Of a stretch of 64,000 bases of DNA, positions 1 to 7,874 are shown piece after piece. The translations under genes and the position numbers were made by a program. How positions within the stretch are numbered: position 1 is the first letter of the stretch; every line of letters begins with the position of its first letter. Origin of the DNA: Sphaerisporangium sp. TRM90804 (GTDB lineage: Bacteria; Actinomycetota; Actinomycetes; Streptosporangiales; Streptosporangiaceae); assembly GCF_029846175.1 (NCBI RefSeq), contig NZ_JARWAC010000015.1, forward strand, positions 1 to 64,000. The letters run 5' to 3'. The notes under the pieces are model-generated. The model had not been told where the DNA came from. It was given only the letters and a program-made list of their open reading frames with translations, and ran no database searches.

Positions 1-531
1 GCCTACAGCATCCAAGGCGCCGGCCACAACCTCCCCTCCAGCGGCATGGCCGCCATCGCCGTCCAGTTCTTCGGCCTTACCGGCGCTGACCCCACCCCGA
101 CGGCCAGCCCGACCGTGACGCCGACCGTCACCCCGACCGCGACCCCCACCCCCGGCGCGTCGTTCCGGCTGCGCAACGAGGGCGCGGGCCGGTGCGTCGA
201 CTCGCCGAACAGCGCCACCGCCAACGGCACCCAGCTGCAGATCTACGACTGCCACACCAACGCGAACCAGAGGTTCACCCACACCTCGGGCAGGCAGCTG
301 CAGACCCTCGGCAAGTGCCTGGACTCCCCGACCAACGCCGGCTCCGGCACCCGGGTCCAGCTCTACGACTGCCACGGCAACAACAACCAGCAGTGGGTGT
401 TCAACTCCAACGGCACCGTCACCAGCGCCGCCAACAACCTGTGCCTCAACGTCACCGGCACCGGCAACTCCTCCGGCGTGACCATCAGCTCCTGCAACGG
501 CTCGGCCAACCAGAGGTGGACCCGGGCGTAA
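1..531 (+). CDS. C-terminal part of a secreted enzyme with a ricin-type (CBM13) lectin domain
   Basis: The frame is open from the first base, so the 5' end lies outside the window. The first ~28 residues (AYSIQGAGHNLPSSG, then MAAIAVQFFGL) look like the end of a catalytic domain; the GAGH strand would suit the catalytic His of an alpha/beta-hydrolase esterase, but that is a guess. A Thr/Pro-rich linker (PTVTPTVTPTATPTP) follows. The last ~125 residues form a ricin B-type beta-trefoil with three repeats, each with paired Cys and QxW-like ends (NQRF, NQQWVF, NQRW). Such domains bind xylan, galactose or similar glycans, so this is probably a secreted carbohydrate-active enzyme. The lectin call is firm and the catalytic family is not. 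Confidence 0.85.
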   Translation, partial: AYSIQGAGHNLPSSGMAAIAVQFFGLTGADPTPTASPTVTPTVTPTATPTPGASFRLRNEGAGRCVDSPNSATANGTQLQIYDCHTNANQRFTHTSGRQLQTLGKCLDSPTNAGSGTRVQLYDCHGNNNQQWVFNSNGTVTSAANNLCLNVTGTGNSSGVTISSCNGSANQRWTRA

Positions 532-555
532 CCCCCGACCGCTCCCGAATCAGCG

Positions 556-582
556 CCGGCCCAGGCGACCCGCCTGGGCCGG
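556..582 (+). terminator. Hairpin after the lectin-enzyme gene
   Basis: A perfect 12-bp stem (CCGGCCCAGGCG at 556-567 paired with 571-582) and a 3-nt loop lie 25 nt after the stop codon. There is no U-tract, as is usual for actinomycete terminators. Confidence 0.6.
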
Positions 583-717
583 TGCCCGGTTTCCGGCCGC
601 GCGGAGCACGCGGAACGTCCCGCTCACACCCGAGGAGCGCCAACGAGCGGGCGAGGGGCCGGCCAACCCGGCGCCGTCGCACCCCGCGCGACGGGCGCGC
701 ACCGGCGCGGAAACACC

Positions 718-752
718 ACTGGGCACCCTCCACACGGTGGAGGGTGCCCAGT
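718..752 (-). terminator. Strong hairpin terminator downstream of tRNA-Lys
   Basis: A perfect 16-bp stem (718-733 with 737-752) closes a 3-nt loop. On the minus strand it starts 5 nt past the tRNA 3' end, so it is well placed to end the tRNA transcript. Confidence 0.75.
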
Positions 753-757
753 TCAGG

Positions 758-831
758 TGCGCCGCCAGGGACTCGAACCCCGGACCCGCTGATTAAGAGT
801 CAGCTGCTCTAACCAACTGAGCTAGCGGCGC
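758..831 (-). tRNA. tRNA-Lys (anticodon CUU)
   Basis: The reverse complement folds as a cloverleaf. The 7-bp acceptor stem GCGCCGC/GCGGCGC is fully paired, the D-arm contains AGCTCAGTTGGTTAGAGC, and the anticodon stem GCTGA/TCAGC holds the loop CTCTTAA (anticodon CTT). The T-arm contains GGTTCGAGTCC and the discriminator base is A. The genome reads ACCT after the acceptor, so CCA is not encoded and must be added after transcription. Confidence 0.95.
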
Positions 832-921
832 TCACGGGCACCAAGACTAGCGCATGTCGGGGGAGGTTCGTCCGGGTGTGGGACGGTACGCTAGAACAAC
901 ATTCGGGTTGGGGACGGGAGC

Positions 922-1791
922 ATGATGACGTCGTGGTTCGACTCGCCCGCTGAGGCGGGGGAACGGCTCGCCGCCGTGGATTACCTGGCCGATGACGGCA
1001 TCGCGACGTCGGTGTTCCTCGCCGCGGCGCTGGGCAAGCCGCTGCTGGTCGAAGGGCCGGCGGGGGTGGGTAAGACGCAGCTCGCCAAGGCCGTGGCAGA
1101 GGCCGCGGGGGCGGAGCTGATCCGGCTGCAGTGTTACGAAGGGCTGGACGAGGCCCGGGCGTTGTACGAGTGGAACTACAAGAAGCAGCTTCTGCGCATC
1201 CAGGCCTCAGGGGAGCGGGCCTGGGAGGAGACGCATGACGACATCTTCACCGAGGAGTTCCTCCTTGAGCGGCCGCTGCTGAAGGCCATCCGGCGTACCG
1301 GGCCGACGGTCCTGCTGATCGACGAGACCGACAAGGCGGACGTCGAGGTGGAGGGGCTGCTGCTGGAGATCCTCTCCGACTACCAGGTGACGGTTCCCGA
1401 GCTGGGCACGATCGCCGCGACGCGGCTGCCGTACGTCGTGCTCACCTCGAACGCGACGCGGGAGCTGTCGGAGGCGTTGAAGCGGCGCTGTCTCTACCTG
1501 CACCTGGACTATCCCACCCCCGAGCGGGAGCGGGACATCGTGCTGGCGCGCGTCCCTGGCATCGAGGCGGCGCTGGCCGAGCGGCTCGCCCGCACGGTGG
1601 CCACGCTGCGGGCCCTGGAGCTGAAGAAGTCCCCCTCGATCGCCGAGACCATCGACTGGGCACGCACGCTGCTCGCCCTCGGGCGTGCCGAGCTGGACGA
1701 GGCGACGACGGCGGGCACGCTGGGCGTGGTGCTCAAGCACGCGTCCGACCACGCCCGCGCGGTGAAGGAACTGGGGCTGCCCGCGCGGTGA
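922..1791 (+). CDS. MoxR-family AAA+ ATPase
   Basis: A 289-aa AAA+ ATPase with Walker A GPAGVGKT (about residues 45-52), Walker B LLIDETDKAD (~131-140) and an arginine-rich sensor region (LKRRCLYLHLDYP). MoxR proteins act with von Willebrand A partners as chaperones that insert metals or mature enzyme complexes, as CoxD/CoxE do. The next gene encodes exactly such a vWA protein. The start is ATGATG at 922, behind GGGACGGGAG. No oxidase or carbon-monoxide dehydrogenase client is encoded nearby, so the client is unknown. Confidence 0.9.
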   Translation: MMTSWFDSPAEAGERLAAVDYLADDGIATSVFLAAALGKPLLVEGPAGVGKTQLAKAVAEAAGAELIRLQCYEGLDEARALYEWNYKKQLLRIQASGERAWEETHDDIFTEEFLLERPLLKAIRRTGPTVLLIDETDKADVEVEGLLLEILSDYQVTVPELGTIAATRLPYVVLTSNATRELSEALKRRCLYLHLDYPTPERERDIVLARVPGIEAALAERLARTVATLRALELKKSPSIAETIDWARTLLALGRAELDEATTAGTLGVVLKHASDHARAVKELGLPAR

Positions 1792-1959
1792 CGGGCCGCC
1801 TGCCTGTGCGGCGTCACCCGGCCCATCGCCCACACGGCGGCGCGGTTGATGCGGTGGCGCGAGCGGTCCCGCGTCAGGGGCGGCGGGTATCGGACGGCTG
1901 CAGGCCGGTTTCAGCTCATCGGGACCGGGCTCCGGCCCTTGTGACGGAGGAGGTGGGCG

Positions 1960-3330
1960 ATGTCGCTGCTTGAGCGGCATGTGCGGTTCGTGCACGCCCT
2001 GCGGGAGGCGGGAATACCGGTGTCGCCGGCCGAGGGGCTGGACGCGGCTCGCGCGCTTCGGGTGATCGAGCTCACCGAGCGGGAGACCCTGCGGGAGGCG
2101 TACGCCGCCACGCTGGTCAAGCGGGCGGTGCACCGGCCGGGGTTCGACACGCTGTTCGACCTGTGGTTCCCTCCGGTCACCGGCCCGGCGAGGCGGGACG
2201 CGGGCGACGGCCCGGATCTGGAGCGGGCCGAGGTCTCCGAGCTGCGGGAGCGGCTGGCGGAGCTGCTGCGGGACGGCGCCGGCGCCTCAGGGGACCCCGC
2301 GTTCGGGGAGTTCGTGCGGGCGGCGGTCGAGCGGTTCGGGCGGCAGCCCGCGGCGCCGGGGCGGCAGGCGTGGTTCTCCTACCCCGTGCTGCGCGCCCTG
2401 TCCCCCGGCACGCTGATGGCCGGGATGCTGCGCGAGGCCCTCGCCGGTGAGGAGCGCGGCGGGCTGGCCGAGAAGGTCGCCCGCCGGCGGCTCGCCGACG
2501 CCGTCTCCGGGTTCGAGGACGCGGTCGCCGCGGACGTGCGCAGGAGGATCGCCGAGGAGTCCGGGATCGACAGGATCGCCCGGTCGGCGGTGCGTCCCCC
2601 GGTGGACCGGATCGACTTCCTCCGGGCCGCCAAGACCGACCTGGAGGCCCTGCGGCGCGAGGTCCACCCGCTGGCGCGGCGCCTCGCGACCCGTCTCACC
2701 GTCAAGCAGCGCCTCGGGCACCGCGGGCGGCTGGACTTCCGGCGCACCGTCAGGGCCTCGCTCGGCACCGGCGGCGTGCCGCTGGTCACGCACATGCGGC
2801 CGCGCCGGCCGCACAAGCCCGAGCTGGTGATCCTGTGCGACGCCAGCGACTCGGTGTCCACGTTCTCGCACTTCACCCTGCTGCTGACGTACGCGTTGCG
2901 CGAGCAGTTCACGAAGGTGCGCGCGTTCGCCTTCGTGGACACGGTGGACGAGATCACCCGCTTCTTCGCCCCCGGCGCCGACGTGCTGGACGCGATCACC
3001 CGGATGACCGCGGAGGCCGACATCAGCCGCTTCGGCCGCAGCGACTACGGGCAGGCGTTCGAGCGGTTCGCGGCGCGGTACGGCGACGCCGTGGGGCCGA
3101 AGACGTCGCTGCTCATCCTGGGCGACGCCCGGTGCAACTACCAGCCGCCGAGGCTCGACACCGTGCGACGCCTCACGCGCGAGGCGCGCCACACGTACTG
3201 GCTGAACCCCGAGCCCCGCGCGCAGTGGGACACGGGCGACTCGCTGGCGACGGCGTACGGCGGCGTGGTCGAGATGCGCGAGTGCCGCAACGTCACCCAG
3301 CTCGCGGCGTTCGTCGAGGACCTGCGGTGA
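1960..3330 (+). CDS. vWA-domain protein (CoxE-like), MoxR partner
   Basis: A 456-aa protein whose C-terminal half is a von Willebrand A domain with a canonical MIDAS motif, DASDS (~residue 293), and the later threonine/aspartate regions (ILGDARCNY). The N-terminal ~250 residues are charged and helical, as in CoxE/VWA_CoxE proteins. The start at 1960 has a strong Shine-Dalgarno (GGAGGAGGTGGGCG). A 168-bp non-coding gap separates it from the MoxR gene. By analogy with MoxR-vWA pairs the two proteins probably form a metal- or cofactor-insertion chaperone. Confidence 0.88.
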   Translation: MSLLERHVRFVHALREAGIPVSPAEGLDAARALRVIELTERETLREAYAATLVKRAVHRPGFDTLFDLWFPPVTGPARRDAGDGPDLERAEVSELRERLAELLRDGAGASGDPAFGEFVRAAVERFGRQPAAPGRQAWFSYPVLRALSPGTLMAGMLREALAGEERGGLAEKVARRRLADAVSGFEDAVAADVRRRIAEESGIDRIARSAVRPPVDRIDFLRAAKTDLEALRREVHPLARRLATRLTVKQRLGHRGRLDFRRTVRASLGTGGVPLVTHMRPRRPHKPELVILCDASDSVSTFSHFTLLLTYALREQFTKVRAFAFVDTVDEITRFFAPGADVLDAITRMTAEADISRFGRSDYGQAFERFAARYGDAVGPKTSLLILGDARCNYQPPRLDTVRRLTREARHTYWLNPEPRAQWDTGDSLATAYGGVVEMRECRNVTQLAAFVEDLR

Positions 3331-3336
3331 CCGGGA

Positions 3337-3366
3337 CGCACCTCCCCGGTGCGGCGGAGAGGTGCG
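3337..3366. terminator. Possible bidirectional terminator between convergent genes
   Basis: CGCACCTC (3337-3344) pairs with GAGGTGCG (3359-3366) across a 14-nt loop, in the gap between the vWA gene and the convergent NERD gene. Confidence 0.4.
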
Positions 3367-3390
3367 CTCGGCCGGTGGCGGCCGATGGCG

Positions 3391-4152
3391 TCACATGCGG
3401 CGCAGGATGCGGGCGGCGGTGCGGGCCAGGAGTTCGACGTGCTCCTCGTCCAGTTCGGCGTGGGCGTCGCCGAGGATCCACGCGGCGGCCTTGCGCGGGG
3501 TGAGCAGGGTCATGCCCTCGGCCGTCAGCATGCCCGTCCTCAGGCGGCCTCCGTGCACGACGAGCACGGGATAGGCCTCGATCGGGATGCCCGACTCGCG
3601 CGACAGCAGCTCGGTCATGGAGTGGGCGACGTCGACCAGCGCGGCCGCCACCGTGGAACCGGACCGCTCGCCCAGGAACAGCTTGCCGCCGTACGCCGCG
3701 ATGTCGGTGTCGGGGGCCCACGCCTCGTTGTCGACGACCCACACCCCGCCGGGGCCGATCACCAGGTGGTCGATGGACGCCTTGCCCGGGACGGCGCGGC
3801 CGTCCAGCACGCGGTAGCCCTGGCGGCGGAGCCTGCGCCGCAGCACACGCCCGGTCCGGACGGCGCCGCTGCGCTTGCCGCGCCACACGGCCGTGGCCTC
3901 GAACATCCGCCACGAGACGATCGCGTCCCCGGCCCAGACGGCGGCGCCGCCGAGCAGCCCGACCAGGAACGGCATCGGTAGCGTCCGGTAGAACGCGAAC
4001 GCGAGGAACAGGAGCGCTCCGGCCACCGCCATGACGTGGCGGCGGCGGCGGCGCTCCGGCCTCGTCTCGCGCCAACGGAGCTCGTACATGACCGAGGGCG
4101 TGCCCCACTTGTACTTGTCATTGGGCGGCACGTAGATGGACCCATTGGGCAC
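3391..4152 (-). CDS. Membrane-anchored NERD-domain protein
   Basis: A 253-aa protein with an Arg-rich N-terminus, two hydrophobic segments (~residues 40-58 and 61-80, separated by LPMP) and then a nuclease-related (NERD) domain. The signature is visible as SIDHLVIGPGGVWVVDNEAW, with the conserved D/H and the following acid. NERD domains resemble Holliday-junction-resolvase/restriction folds, but actinobacterial members have no settled role. The domain probably faces the cytoplasm. It is convergent with the vWA gene and divergent from a TetR gene. Confidence 0.8.
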   Translation of the reverse strand: MPNGSIYVPPNDKYKWGTPSVMYELRWRETRPERRRRRHVMAVAGALLFLAFAFYRTLPMPFLVGLLGGAAVWAGDAIVSWRMFEATAVWRGKRSGAVRTGRVLRRRLRRQGYRVLDGRAVPGKASIDHLVIGPGGVWVVDNEAWAPDTDIAAYGGKLFLGERSGSTVAAALVDVAHSMTELLSRESGIPIEAYPVLVVHGGRLRTGMLTAEGMTLLTPRKAAAWILGDAHAELDEEHVELLARTAARILRRM

Positions 4153-4322
4153 CGGAAACCCCCACGATTTCGGGCTCTGCTGACAGTTGGTGGATACCCA
4201 ACCAGGAGTCCCAACTTTACAAAGGTTACGGAATCAACTCCCCTGCGACACAGAGCGCGGCGGTGACAAGGCGGGCCGGAGAACCAACTCCGCACGCTCG
4301 AAGGTGATGTCGCCTGTCGTTG

Positions 4323-4336
4323 ACCGACCAGTCGGT
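4323..4336. promoter_or_regulatory. Palindromic TetR operator upstream of the TetR gene
   Basis: Perfect arms ACCGAC and GTCGGT flank a CA centre, 38 bp before the start codon at 4375. The right flank continues ACGC. The same extended sequence, ACCGACC(A/G)G(T/C)CGGTA(C/T)GC, recurs at 10348-10363 in the kinase/ACAD operon promoter. This fits autoregulation and co-regulation by the adjacent TetR protein. Confidence 0.7.
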
Positions 4337-4374
4337 ACGCTAAGGGGGGATCGACCCAGGGGGAGGCGTGCGAC

Positions 4375-5007
4375 ATGGCGCGCGGCGCAGTGCGGGAACC
4401 GGCGGCTTCTGACGGCACCGGCGGGGTGAGGGACGAGCCGGTGCGGCAACGGCTGCTGGCGGTGGCCACGCGCCTGTTCGCCGAGAAGGGGTTCGAGAAC
4501 ACCTCCGTCCAGGAGATCGTGTCGGCCGCCGGGGTGACCAAGGGCGCGATGTACCACTACTTCGACTCCAAGGACGACCTGCTGCGCGAGATCTACGCGC
4601 GCGTGCTGCGGTTGCAGACCGAGCGGCTGGCCATGTTCGCCGGCGCGGGCGAGCCGATCGCCGACCGGGTGCACGCGGCGGCCGCCGACGTCATCGTCAC
4701 CTCGGTCGACAACCTGGACGACACCAAGATCTTCTTCCGGTCGATGCACCAGCTCGCCCCCGAGACCCAGAAGGCCGTCCGCGCCGAGCGCCGCCGCTAC
4801 CACGAACGCTTCCGCGACCTGGTCGAGGAGGGCCAGCGCGCCGGCGTCTTCCGCGACGACGTCCCCGCCGACCTCGTCGTCGACTACTTCTTCGGCTCGG
4901 TCCACCACCTGGGCACGTGGTACCACGCCGACGGCCCCCTGCCCGGCGCCACCATCGCCCGCCACTTCGCCGACCTCCTCCTCTCCTCCCTCCGCCCCCC
5001 GACCTGA
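4375..5007 (+). CDS. TetR-family regulator, probable repressor of the ACAD operon
   Basis: A 210-aa protein with an N-terminal TetR helix-turn-helix (TSVQEIVSAAGVTKGAMYHYF, about residues 43-63) after a short disordered leader, and a helical ligand-binding domain with acidic and hydrophobic stretches. The start ATG 4375 follows GGGGGAGG. It faces the minus-strand acyl-CoA dehydrogenase operon tail to tail. The operator match suggests that it senses an acyl-CoA or the operon's substrate; this is inference. Confidence 0.85.
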   Translation: MARGAVREPAASDGTGGVRDEPVRQRLLAVATRLFAEKGFENTSVQEIVSAAGVTKGAMYHYFDSKDDLLREIYARVLRLQTERLAMFAGAGEPIADRVHAAAADVIVTSVDNLDDTKIFFRSMHQLAPETQKAVRAERRRYHERFRDLVEEGQRAGVFRDDVPADLVVDYFFGSVHHLGTWYHADGPLPGATIARHFADLLLSSLRPPT

Positions 5008-5434
5008 TTCCCCGCCCCCCTCGGAAGCCCGCCCCCCACCTCTCGCACCGCCTCCACCCATGGCCTTCGGCACAGCCTCCCAAGGGGCGACGCTCCCCCC
5101 GTTCCATCCGTCACCGCGCAAGCATCCGCCCTGCCCCGCGCCGCCCCTGGTCGTCGCGGTTCGGTGATGCCTTCCGGCGGCTTAGCGCTACCGCGCCGAC
5201 GACGGGCTGAGGCCCGATGAGGGGCACCCTCGACAGGCTGCGCCGAAGGCACCATTTGAAGGCGACGGCGGCCGGTTGACTGCGGAACGTTGGTGGAGGT
5301 GCAGGCCGCCGCCTCCACCACCCGCCTCCACCCCCAGGGACCTCTCCCACGGCGCCGGGGAGAGGGACGGCGGGGAGAGGAACGGCGAAGTCGGCGCCGT
5401 CTACGGCGGGCAGCCGTGCCGTCGGGGGGACGGG
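5008..5434. other. 427-bp intergenic region between convergent genes
   Basis: No credible gene is visible. Two structures are. TGGTGGAGG (5291-5299) pairs with CCTCCACCA (5312-5320), a likely bidirectional terminator between the TetR gene and the ACAD operon. On the minus strand, 5256-5238 reads AATGGTGCCTTCGGCGCAG, a short sequence repeated near 46.1-46.7 kb. Confidence 0.5.
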
Positions 5435-6604
5435 TCAGGCGGGTGGGCTGGGGAGGCCGGCGGGGGTGGCCAGGGAGGTGCGGTGGGCGGCGGGGGTGCC
5501 CAGGGCTATCTCGTCGGCCTTGGCGCGCTTCAGGTACAGGTGGGCGGGGTGTTCCCACGTCATGCCGATGCCGCCGTGGAGCTGCACGCACTCCTCGGCC
5601 GCGTGCACGGCCACGGTGCCGCACCAGGCCTGGGCGATGGCGACGGCTGTGTCGGTGTCGGTGCCGGTGGCCAGGGCGTCCGCCGCGTTGCGGGCGGCGG
5701 CGCGCGCCTGCACGATCTCCATCCACAGGTCGGCCAGGCGGTGCTTCAGCGCCTGGAAGGACCCGACCGGCCTGGCGAACTGGCGGCGTTCCTTGACGTA
5801 GGCCACGGTGGTGGTGAGGCACCACTCGGCGACGCCGAGCTGCTCGGACGCCAGGAGCCCGGCGCCGTACCGCAGGGCGGTCCGCAACGGCTCCAGGTCC
5901 TCGGCCACCCTCCGGGCCGGTGCGGCGGTGAAGGTGACGTCGGCGACCGGGCGGGTCATGTCCAGGGAGACCAGCGGGTTCACGGCCGCGTCGGCGGCGT
6001 CCACGGCGTACAGGGCCCCCGAGGCGGGGACGATCAGCACGTCCGCGACGTCGGCTCCCGCGACGGCCCGCACCCGCCCGCTCAGCGTGCCGTCCGCCCC
6101 GACGGTCACCGCCTCACCGGCCGTTCCGGCGCTCGCGGCACCGCCGGCCGTTCCGGCCGTCACCGCTCCCCCGGCGGCCGTGCCGGGCGCACCCGTGGCG
6201 GGGAAGACGTACGGCGAGGTGGCGAAGGAGACGGCCAGGGCGGCGGTGGTCTGGCCGGTGGCCAGGGCGGTGAGCAACGGGGCGGCGGCGTCCGTGGCGG
6301 CGGCCACCAGGGCCTGGGTGGCCAGCACGGAGCTGGTGAGGAACGGCACGGGGGTGACGGCCCGGCCGAGCTCCTCCAGGACGACGGCGGCCTCCCGGGC
6401 GGTGGCTCCGGCGCCGTCGAGCTCCTCGGGGACGAGCAGGCCGGCCACGCCGATGTCGCGGGCCAGCGTCTTCCACAGGTCGGCGTCGTACGGCGAGGCC
6501 GCCTCCACCCGGGCGATCACCGTCGCGGGAGGGTGCCGGTCGGCGAGCAGGCCGCGGACCGCCGCCCGCAGCTCCTCCTCAACCTCGGAGTACAGCAGGG
6601 TCAT
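5435..6604 (-). CDS. Acyl-CoA dehydrogenase, third in the operon
   Basis: A 389-aa FAD-dependent acyl-CoA dehydrogenase. It has the N-terminal helical domain (MTLLYSEVEEELR), a middle beta domain, and the C-terminal helices with RQFARPVGSFQALKH and QLHGGIGMTWEHPAHL. Shorter FadE proteins of this kind often pair with a larger partner as heteromeric ACADs. ATG 6604 overlaps the preceding 32-codon ORF. Residues ~135-168 are an Ala/Gly/Thr-rich insertion (GTAAGGAVTAGTAGGAASAG) of low complexity, apparently added to the middle domain. It probably takes part in beta-oxidation of a long or branched acyl-CoA or a sterol side chain. Confidence 0.88.
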   Translation of the reverse strand: MTLLYSEVEEELRAAVRGLLADRHPPATVIARVEAASPYDADLWKTLARDIGVAGLLVPEELDGAGATAREAAVVLEELGRAVTPVPFLTSSVLATQALVAAATDAAAPLLTALATGQTTAALAVSFATSPYVFPATGAPGTAAGGAVTAGTAGGAASAGTAGEAVTVGADGTLSGRVRAVAGADVADVLIVPASGALYAVDAADAAVNPLVSLDMTRPVADVTFTAAPARRVAEDLEPLRTALRYGAGLLASEQLGVAEWCLTTTVAYVKERRQFARPVGSFQALKHRLADLWMEIVQARAAARNAADALATGTDTDTAVAIAQAWCGTVAVHAAEECVQLHGGIGMTWEHPAHLYLKRAKADEIALGTPAAHRTSLATPAGLPSPPA

Positions 6605-6699
6605 CGCGGCAGGTCCTTCCAGGGGACGTCCTTGTCGACGCACGGCTCGGCGGTCACTGGGCGCGGGAACTCCACCGCCCCGGGGTACGGCGGGGTCAT
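6601..6699 (-). CDS. 32-codon ORF formed by duplication of an ACAD C-terminus
   Basis: An ATG at 6699 overlaps the stop of the upstream ACAD (ATGA). This ORF's own stop overlaps the start of the downstream ACAD (ATGA again), so it is translationally coupled at both ends. Its last 15 residues, EPCVDKDVPWKDLPR, repeat the C-terminus of the upstream ACAD (EPRVDKDVPWKDLPR). At DNA level, 6601-6653 is nearly identical to 6698-6750. It looks like a duplication remnant of a gene end; whether the peptide does anything is unknown. Confidence 0.6.
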   Translation of the reverse strand: MTPPYPGAVEFPRPVTAEPCVDKDVPWKDLPR

Positions 6700-6750
6700 C
6701 GCGGCAGGTCCTTCCACGGGACGTCCTTGTCGACGCGCGGCTCGGCGGGC
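6601..6750. repeat. 53-bp direct repeat at an ACAD gene junction
   Basis: 6601-6653 and 6698-6750 differ at only a few positions and start 97 bp apart. Each copy spans a stop/start overlap plus the codons for VDKDVPWKDLPR. A tandem duplication, or recombination between paralogous ACAD genes with loss of the gene between them, would produce this. Confidence 0.85.
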
Positions 6751-7874
6751 AGGCCGAGCACACGCTCGGCGATGATGGTGCGCAGGATCTCCGACGTGCC
6801 GCCCTCGATGGAGTTGCCCTTGGCCCGCAGGTAGCGGTAGCCGGGGCCGCGGCCCACGAAGTCGACGGTGTCGGAGCGCCGGAACGTCCAGTCGTCGTAG
6901 CCGAGCCCCTCCTCGCCGCGCATCTCGACGTCGATGCCGGACAGCGCCTGGTTGAGGCGGGCGAAGGCCAGCTTCATGCCCGAGCCCTCCGGCCCGGGCG
7001 CGCCCGCGGCGAGCTGCTCGCGCAGGCGCGCGCCGGCGAGCCGGGTGACCTCGGCCTCGACCCAGAGATGGAGCAGGCGCCCGTGCAGGTCGTGGGTGCG
7101 GATCTCGGGCCGCTCGCGCCAGGTCCGGGCGACGATGCCCATCAGGCCGCCGCCGCGCCGCCCCGGTGCGCCGCCGATCGCCACCCGCTCGTTCATGAGG
7201 GTGTGCTGCGCCACCCGCCAGCCCTCGCCGACCTCGCCCAGCCGCAGCGTGTCGGGGAGCCGGACGCCGGTGAGGAAGACCTCGTTGAACTCGGCCTCGC
7301 CGGTGATCTGCCGCAGCGGGCGGACGTCCACCCCGGGCGCGTGCATGTCGCAGACGAAGTACGTCAGGCCGCGGTGCTTGGGCACGTCCGGGTCGGTGCG
7401 CGCGACGAGGATGGCCCAGCGGGAGAGGTGGGCCCCGGACGTCCACACCTTCTGCCCGTCGACCACCCACTCGTCACCGTCCCTGACGGCCCGGGTGGCG
7501 AGGGTGGCGAGGTCGGACCCGGCGCCCGGCTCGCTGAAGAGCTGGCACCAGATCTCCTCGCCGGTCCACAGCGGCCGCAGGTAGCGCCGCTTCTGCTCCT
7601 CGGTGCCGAACGTGAGGATCGTCGGCGCGGCCATCCCCAGGCCGATGCCCATCTTGCCGACGTCGAGCTGCGGCGTCCCCTCCAGCTCTCGCTCCACGAC
7701 CTGCTGGAGCTCGCGCGGGGCGCCGAGGCCGCCGAGGCCCTCGGGGTAGTGCACCCAGGCGAGCCCGGCGTCGAACCGGGCCCGCAGGAACGTGACGCGG
7801 TCGGTCCGCGCCGGGTCGTGCTCGGCGAGCAGGGCGCGCGCGCGGTCCCTGATCGCCGCCTCGTCGAGTGTCAC
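6696..7874 (-). CDS. Acyl-CoA dehydrogenase, second in the operon
   Basis: A 392-aa acyl-CoA dehydrogenase of the FadE17-like large type. Visible signatures are CQLFSEPGAGSDLA, VDGQKVWTSGAH for FAD/substrate contacts, and the C-terminal segment FRRSDTVDFVGRGPGYRYLR followed by SIEGGTSEILRTIIAERVLG. The last of these is the classic ACAD C-terminal motif. The start is GTG 7874 (VTLDEAAI), overlapping the stop of the ACAD11-like gene by 4 nt. It forms one transcript with its neighbours and may pair with the third ACAD. Confidence 0.9.
   Translation of the reverse strand: MTLDEAAIRDRARALLAEHDPARTDRVTFLRARFDAGLAWVHYPEGLGGLGAPRELQQVVERELEGTPQLDVGKMGIGLGMAAPTILTFGTEEQKRRYLRPLWTGEEIWCQLFSEPGAGSDLATLATRAVRDGDEWVVDGQKVWTSGAHLSRWAILVARTDPDVPKHRGLTYFVCDMHAPGVDVRPLRQITGEAEFNEVFLTGVRLPDTLRLGEVGEGWRVAQHTLMNERVAIGGAPGRRGGGLMGIVARTWRERPEIRTHDLHGRLLHLWVEAEVTRLAGARLREQLAAGAPGPEGSGMKLAFARLNQALSGIDVEMRGEEGLGYDDWTFRRSDTVDFVGRGPGYRYLRAKGNSIEGGTSEILRTIIAERVLGLPAEPRVDKDVPWKDLPR

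Noticed and set aside
758-831. tRNA-Lys as a mobile-element integration site
   Set aside because: No integrase gene, no direct repeat of the tRNA 3' end and no atypical block next to it.
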